Positions 61,181 to 64,000 of a stretch of 64,000 nucleotides of DNA are shown piece by piece. The translations under genes were made by a program, and so were the position numbers. Location of the stretch: the NCBI RefSeq assembly GCF_014637725.1, contig NZ_BMFC01000015.1, positions 1-64,000 of the forward strand. Reading direction: 5' to 3'. The notes under the pieces were generated by a model. That model did not search any database, had not been told where the DNA came from, and saw only the letters and a list, made by a program, of their open reading frames with translations. The stretch is from Marivita lacus. Lineage in GTDB: Bacteria > Pseudomonadota > Alphaproteobacteria > Rhodobacterales > Rhodobacteraceae. Within the stretch, counting starts at the first letter, position 1. Every line of letters begins with the position of its first letter.

Positions 61181-62980
61181 ATGGACCAGATCCTCCAGTA
61201 TTACGAAACCGAGCTCGACTACATGCGTCGCGCCTTCGATGCGTTCGCGGCGACCCATCCGCAGAAAGCCAAGGCGCTGGGGATCAGTGCGGGGCGCTCG
61301 TCGGATCCGGATGTCCAGCGGTTGGCGGATTCGGTGGCCCTGCATGCGGCCCGTCTCTCCAAGCGTCTCGATGATACCCTGCCGGAAACCGCGCTTGATC
61401 TGATCCGCATGCTGGCCCCCACGTTCCTGCTCGGGGCGCCCAGCTATGGGGCGGTCAAGCTCGATGCGCAGGCCGATGAGCTCAGTGATCCGGTCACCCT
61501 GAGGGCAGGGACACGCATGCCGGTGACGCTGACCGCTGACAGCACGGACTGCCTGTTCACGGTGGCGCGCGATGTCGGTCTCAAACCCTGCGAGATCCGC
61601 GCTGTGACACTGGAGCGTGCCCCGCTTCGGTTCGATGTGCCCGAGGATCTGCGGGGCTGTGAGGCGGCCATTTGCATCACCCTTGCGCCTTTTGATGCCA
61701 GTCAGGGCTTGCGGGATGTCGGGCTCGACAGGCTGGAGCTTTACGTGTCGGCGTCGGGGGGCCGCAAGCACCGCCTGATCGATGTGCTCAGCGGAGACGT
61801 TCTGGGTGTGGGCTATGCAGCGGCCCGGACGGATCTGCAGCGGGCGCGACAGAGCCATATGGTGCCCCTGGACGGGTTCGGACTCACGATGGGGTGGGAC
61901 AACAGCACCTTCCTGCCGCGGGAGGCGTCGCAGCCCCCGGCACTCTCGCGGCTGCGGGATTTCCTGGCCTATCCGGACAAGGCGTCATTCTTCACGCTTT
62001 CCCAGACGGATGGGGGGTTCCAGGCCTGTCCCACGGGCCCGGTCGAGCTGCGGTTCTTCCTGTCCAGCGAGGGCGCACAGAAACTGTCTTCGGTGGAACT
62101 CGGGGACCTGGCGACCAATGTCGTGCCGGTCGTGAACCTCTATCTCGATCAGTCTCTGCCGGTGCGGTATGATTATGCCCGGACCCAGGTGCCGGTCAAA
62201 CCGAGTTCGGCCTCGGATATGAATGTGGCCTGTCTTCAGATCCGCGACATCCGCAAGCTGACCTCGGAAGGGGAGGCTTTGCTGCCGCGGATCACCTCGC
62301 CCCGACGGCGCGATACCCGGACATTGCCGGTCTGGCAGGAGCGCTTTGTCGTTGGCGAATTCGACCTTGCGCGCCGCGAGGTGAGTTTTTCCGTCGAGGC
62401 CGGCCTTGGTCCCGATCCCGAGCCGCTGGATTTCGTGGCTGATCTCTATTGCTCCAACGGCAAGGCGGCCTTTGCATTGCGTCCGGGCACGCGGGTGTTC
62501 TTCAGTGACGATCGCCTGGCCGAGACCCCGTTTCGCCTGCTTGATGAGCCCAGCGTGCCCATTCTGCCGGACATGCGGGCGGAACGCTTGTGGGATGTGC
62601 TCTCGCTCATCAACGGCAACTTCACCACCGTGTTCGATGCGCAAAGCCCGGTAGAAGCGCTCAAGGAGGCGCTGCATCTGTGTGCCCCGTCCGGCTATGC
62701 GGATGTGGCAAACGCGATATGGGATGTGACCGTGACCCAATCCATCGCGCCGGTGCAGATCGGCCGGAAGGTGCTGTTGTCCTCGGGCAGCCAGATCGAG
62801 GTCGTGCTTGATATCGAGGCGCTGCCCTTTGCCCGGCATGTTTTTGCAACCGCGCTGCATCTCTATTTTGCCTCTCTCATCAGCTATGACCGGTTTTTCA
62901 AGCTCAGCCTGCGGGAGCGCGGGCGCAACCAGCCGTTCAAGGTCTTCAAGCGTCAGCATGGGGGCCAGGTATGCGGATAA
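61181..62980 (+). CDS. tssF: Type VI baseplate protein TssF
   Basis: A 599-aa TssF (VasA/ImpG). The start MDQILQYYETELDYMRRAFDAFAATHPQ, then SDPDVQRLADSVALHAARLSKRLDDTLPE and the long beta-rich remainder match the family. The start at 61181 fits both family N-terminus and operon spacing; an upstream frame start lies inside tssE. It overlaps tssG by 10 bp. TssF with TssG forms the wedge core of the baseplate. Confidence 0.93.
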   Translation: MDQILQYYETELDYMRRAFDAFAATHPQKAKALGISAGRSSDPDVQRLADSVALHAARLSKRLDDTLPETALDLIRMLAPTFLLGAPSYGAVKLDAQADELSDPVTLRAGTRMPVTLTADSTDCLFTVARDVGLKPCEIRAVTLERAPLRFDVPEDLRGCEAAICITLAPFDASQGLRDVGLDRLELYVSASGGRKHRLIDVLSGDVLGVGYAAARTDLQRARQSHMVPLDGFGLTMGWDNSTFLPREASQPPALSRLRDFLAYPDKASFFTLSQTDGGFQACPTGPVELRFFLSSEGAQKLSSVELGDLATNVVPVVNLYLDQSLPVRYDYARTQVPVKPSSASDMNVACLQIRDIRKLTSEGEALLPRITSPRRRDTRTLPVWQERFVVGEFDLARREVSFSVEAGLGPDPEPLDFVADLYCSNGKAAFALRPGTRVFFSDDRLAETPFRLLDEPSVPILPDMRAERLWDVLSLINGNFTTVFDAQSPVEALKEALHLCAPSGYADVANAIWDVTVTQSIAPVQIGRKVLLSSGSQIEVVLDIEALPFARHVFATALHLYFASLISYDRFFKLSLRERGRNQPFKVFKRQHGGQVCG

Positions 62981-63909
62981 AGGACAAGACCGCCCGGGTT
63001 CTGATCGACTTGCCGCTTGTGCAGGCTGCGCGTCTGGATGTGCCGCATTATACACGTGCCTTGCAGGAGGGTGCGTTCGATCCCTATCCCGATGGCACGC
63101 AATCGGGCGGCGTGCTGGCGCAGAACAGCGGGATCACCTCGACCGCACTGGCCGGAGCGCCTTTGACCAGCTTTGACAGTGCGCTTCCCGACCATATCCA
63201 GTTTGCAATGCTTTCGGCCGTGCACGGTGATGATACGGGGTTGCGGGATTTCCTGGCACTTTTTGACCGCCGGTTGCTGGCGCTCGAGGTGCGCGCGCGC
63301 CGGGCGTCGGTTCTGGTGGCCACCCAGGATGAGCGTGGTCGCACCGCGGCATCGATCCTGTCCCGGCTTTTGCGCATGCTCAAACGCAGCCCCGAGGAGA
63401 CCCGTTATCTCAAGCTGCTCATGCCGCTTCTGTCGCGCACCCGCAGCCTGGAAGGTCTGCGCGAAATGTTGGGATGGTGGACTGGCTCTACGGTGTCGGT
63501 TTCCGCCAGGTTCGATACCTTGCGCTGCATCGACCGTGACAGTCTGAGCAGCCTGACCACGTCTCGGCAGTCGGCCGTGGCGCTGGGGCAGGGGGCGCTT
63601 CTGGGTCGGTTCGGGCGCACTCCGATGGGGCATATCTCCGTACGGATCGCCTGCGCTGACCGCGCGGCACTTGATGCGTTGATCGGCGACACGCAAGGCT
63701 TGGCCGAGCTGCGTTCGGTCACGGCGCAATATCTGCGCGAGCCGGTGCCAGTGAGCTTTTATGCCACGATCACGCGGCGCTGTCTTACCGCGCCGCGTCT
63801 TTCGGCACATCCTGCGCGGGCGGATCGTCTTGGCGCGTATAATCTTTTGAGGCCCGAGCACCGCCCTGATGCGCGGGCCAGCATCAAACTCACTCAAATC
63901 TCAGCATAA
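62971..63909 (+). CDS. tssG: Type VI baseplate protein TssG
   Basis: A 312-aa TssG (VasB/ImpH). DPYPDGTQSGGVLAQNSGITSTALAGAP, SRTRSLEGLREMLGWWTGSTVSV and LGQGALLGRFGRTPMGHISVRI fit the family. The length is slightly below many TssG proteins (about 330-350). Overlap with tssF suggests coupled synthesis. Confidence 0.88.
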   Translation: MRIKDKTARVLIDLPLVQAARLDVPHYTRALQEGAFDPYPDGTQSGGVLAQNSGITSTALAGAPLTSFDSALPDHIQFAMLSAVHGDDTGLRDFLALFDRRLLALEVRARRASVLVATQDERGRTAASILSRLLRMLKRSPEETRYLKLLMPLLSRTRSLEGLREMLGWWTGSTVSVSARFDTLRCIDRDSLSSLTTSRQSAVALGQGALLGRFGRTPMGHISVRIACADRAALDALIGDTQGLAELRSVTAQYLREPVPVSFYATITRRCLTAPRLSAHPARADRLGAYNLLRPEHRPDARASIKLTQISA

Positions 63910-63920
63910 GGTATGTTCCA

Positions 63921-64000
63921 TTGGCCAGCCTGACGAAACTTGTCGCCCGTCTCTCCCCCTCCCTGAAAGCCGATCTCGAAAATGCGGTTGGCGAAGCCAT
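63921..64000 (+). CDS. tssH: TssH/ClpV ATPase, first codons only
   Basis: The frame ASLTKLVARLSPSLKADLENAVGEA resembles the N-terminus of ClpV (TssH), the AAA+ ATPase that recycles contracted sheath, and this is the expected position after tssG. The likely start is TTG at 63921 with AAGG at 63908-63911; the nearby ATG at 63914 is in another frame and stops after six codons. The gene runs off the window. Confidence 0.7.
   Translation, partial: MASLTKLVARLSPSLKADLENAVGEA

Overview
The window looks like about 64 kb of a Rhodobacterales (Roseobacter-group) alphaproteobacterium. Most genes are GC-rich, and the FtsW, IspD, type I secretion and type VI secretion proteins read like that group. Several accessory stretches are clearly AT-richer. 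A ParA-type ATPase with a small ribbon-helix-helix-like partner sits beside a repeat array and could mark a plasmid or chromid, but no replication initiator is in view.

Layout. (1) 158-5326, minus strand: a tightly packed glycan operon with a coiled-coil methyltransferase, a glycosyltransferase-methyltransferase fusion and a second glycosyltransferase. (2) 5487-6728: parA plus a small DNA-binding partner, preceded by about 15 copies of a CCGG-centred motif every ~17 bp. (3) 7118-16763: a 1406-aa DUF4214/RTX-like secreted protein, a 63-aa DUF6447-like protein, a type I secretion ATPase and membrane fusion protein, then a convergent unknown membrane-associated protein with an XRE regulator. (4) 18491-28346: two more DUF4214/RTX giants (1598 and 1258 aa), one again followed by a 63-aa DUF6447-like gene. 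All three giants share a leader motif about 150-160 bp before the start. (5) 28.3-42.9 kb: a mosaic accessory zone with a LuxR-type response regulator, an HPt protein, an ABC exporter, small unknown proteins including a tandem 85-aa pair, a YecA-like protein, a TIGR02594-type hydrolase, an isolated ftsW, a cyanophycin-synthetase-like ATP-grasp enzyme, an AI-2E-type permease and a damaged ccdAB module. Copies of the 3' ends of the ABC exporter and permease genes are scars of rearrangement. (6) 42.9-47.5 kb: a methyltransferase, then a complete 2,688-bp insertion sequence (23-bp inverted ends, 8-bp target duplication) carrying an IS1595-type transposase and a TnpB-like RuvC nuclease, inserted right behind ispD. 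(7) 48.4-64.0 kb: a type VI secretion cluster (vgrG, DUF6931-like, PAAR, an embedded sensor / sensor-MFS / substrate-binding-protein module, tssA, hcp, tssB, two tssC-like genes, tssE, tssF, tssG and the first codons of tssH).

How the parts may work together (inference): the type I exporter probably secretes the DUF4214/RTX giants to the cell surface, where they could form a surface layer or adhesive coat. The glycan operon may decorate the surface. The type VI cluster is a contact-dependent injection machine, and its embedded sensor/MFS/binding-protein set could tie it to an external ligand. The most unusual items are the DDE-transposon/TnpB element, the 17-bp-phased array before parA, the DUF4214 family with its DUF6447-like companions and common leader, and the sensor-MFS fusion inside the type VI operon.
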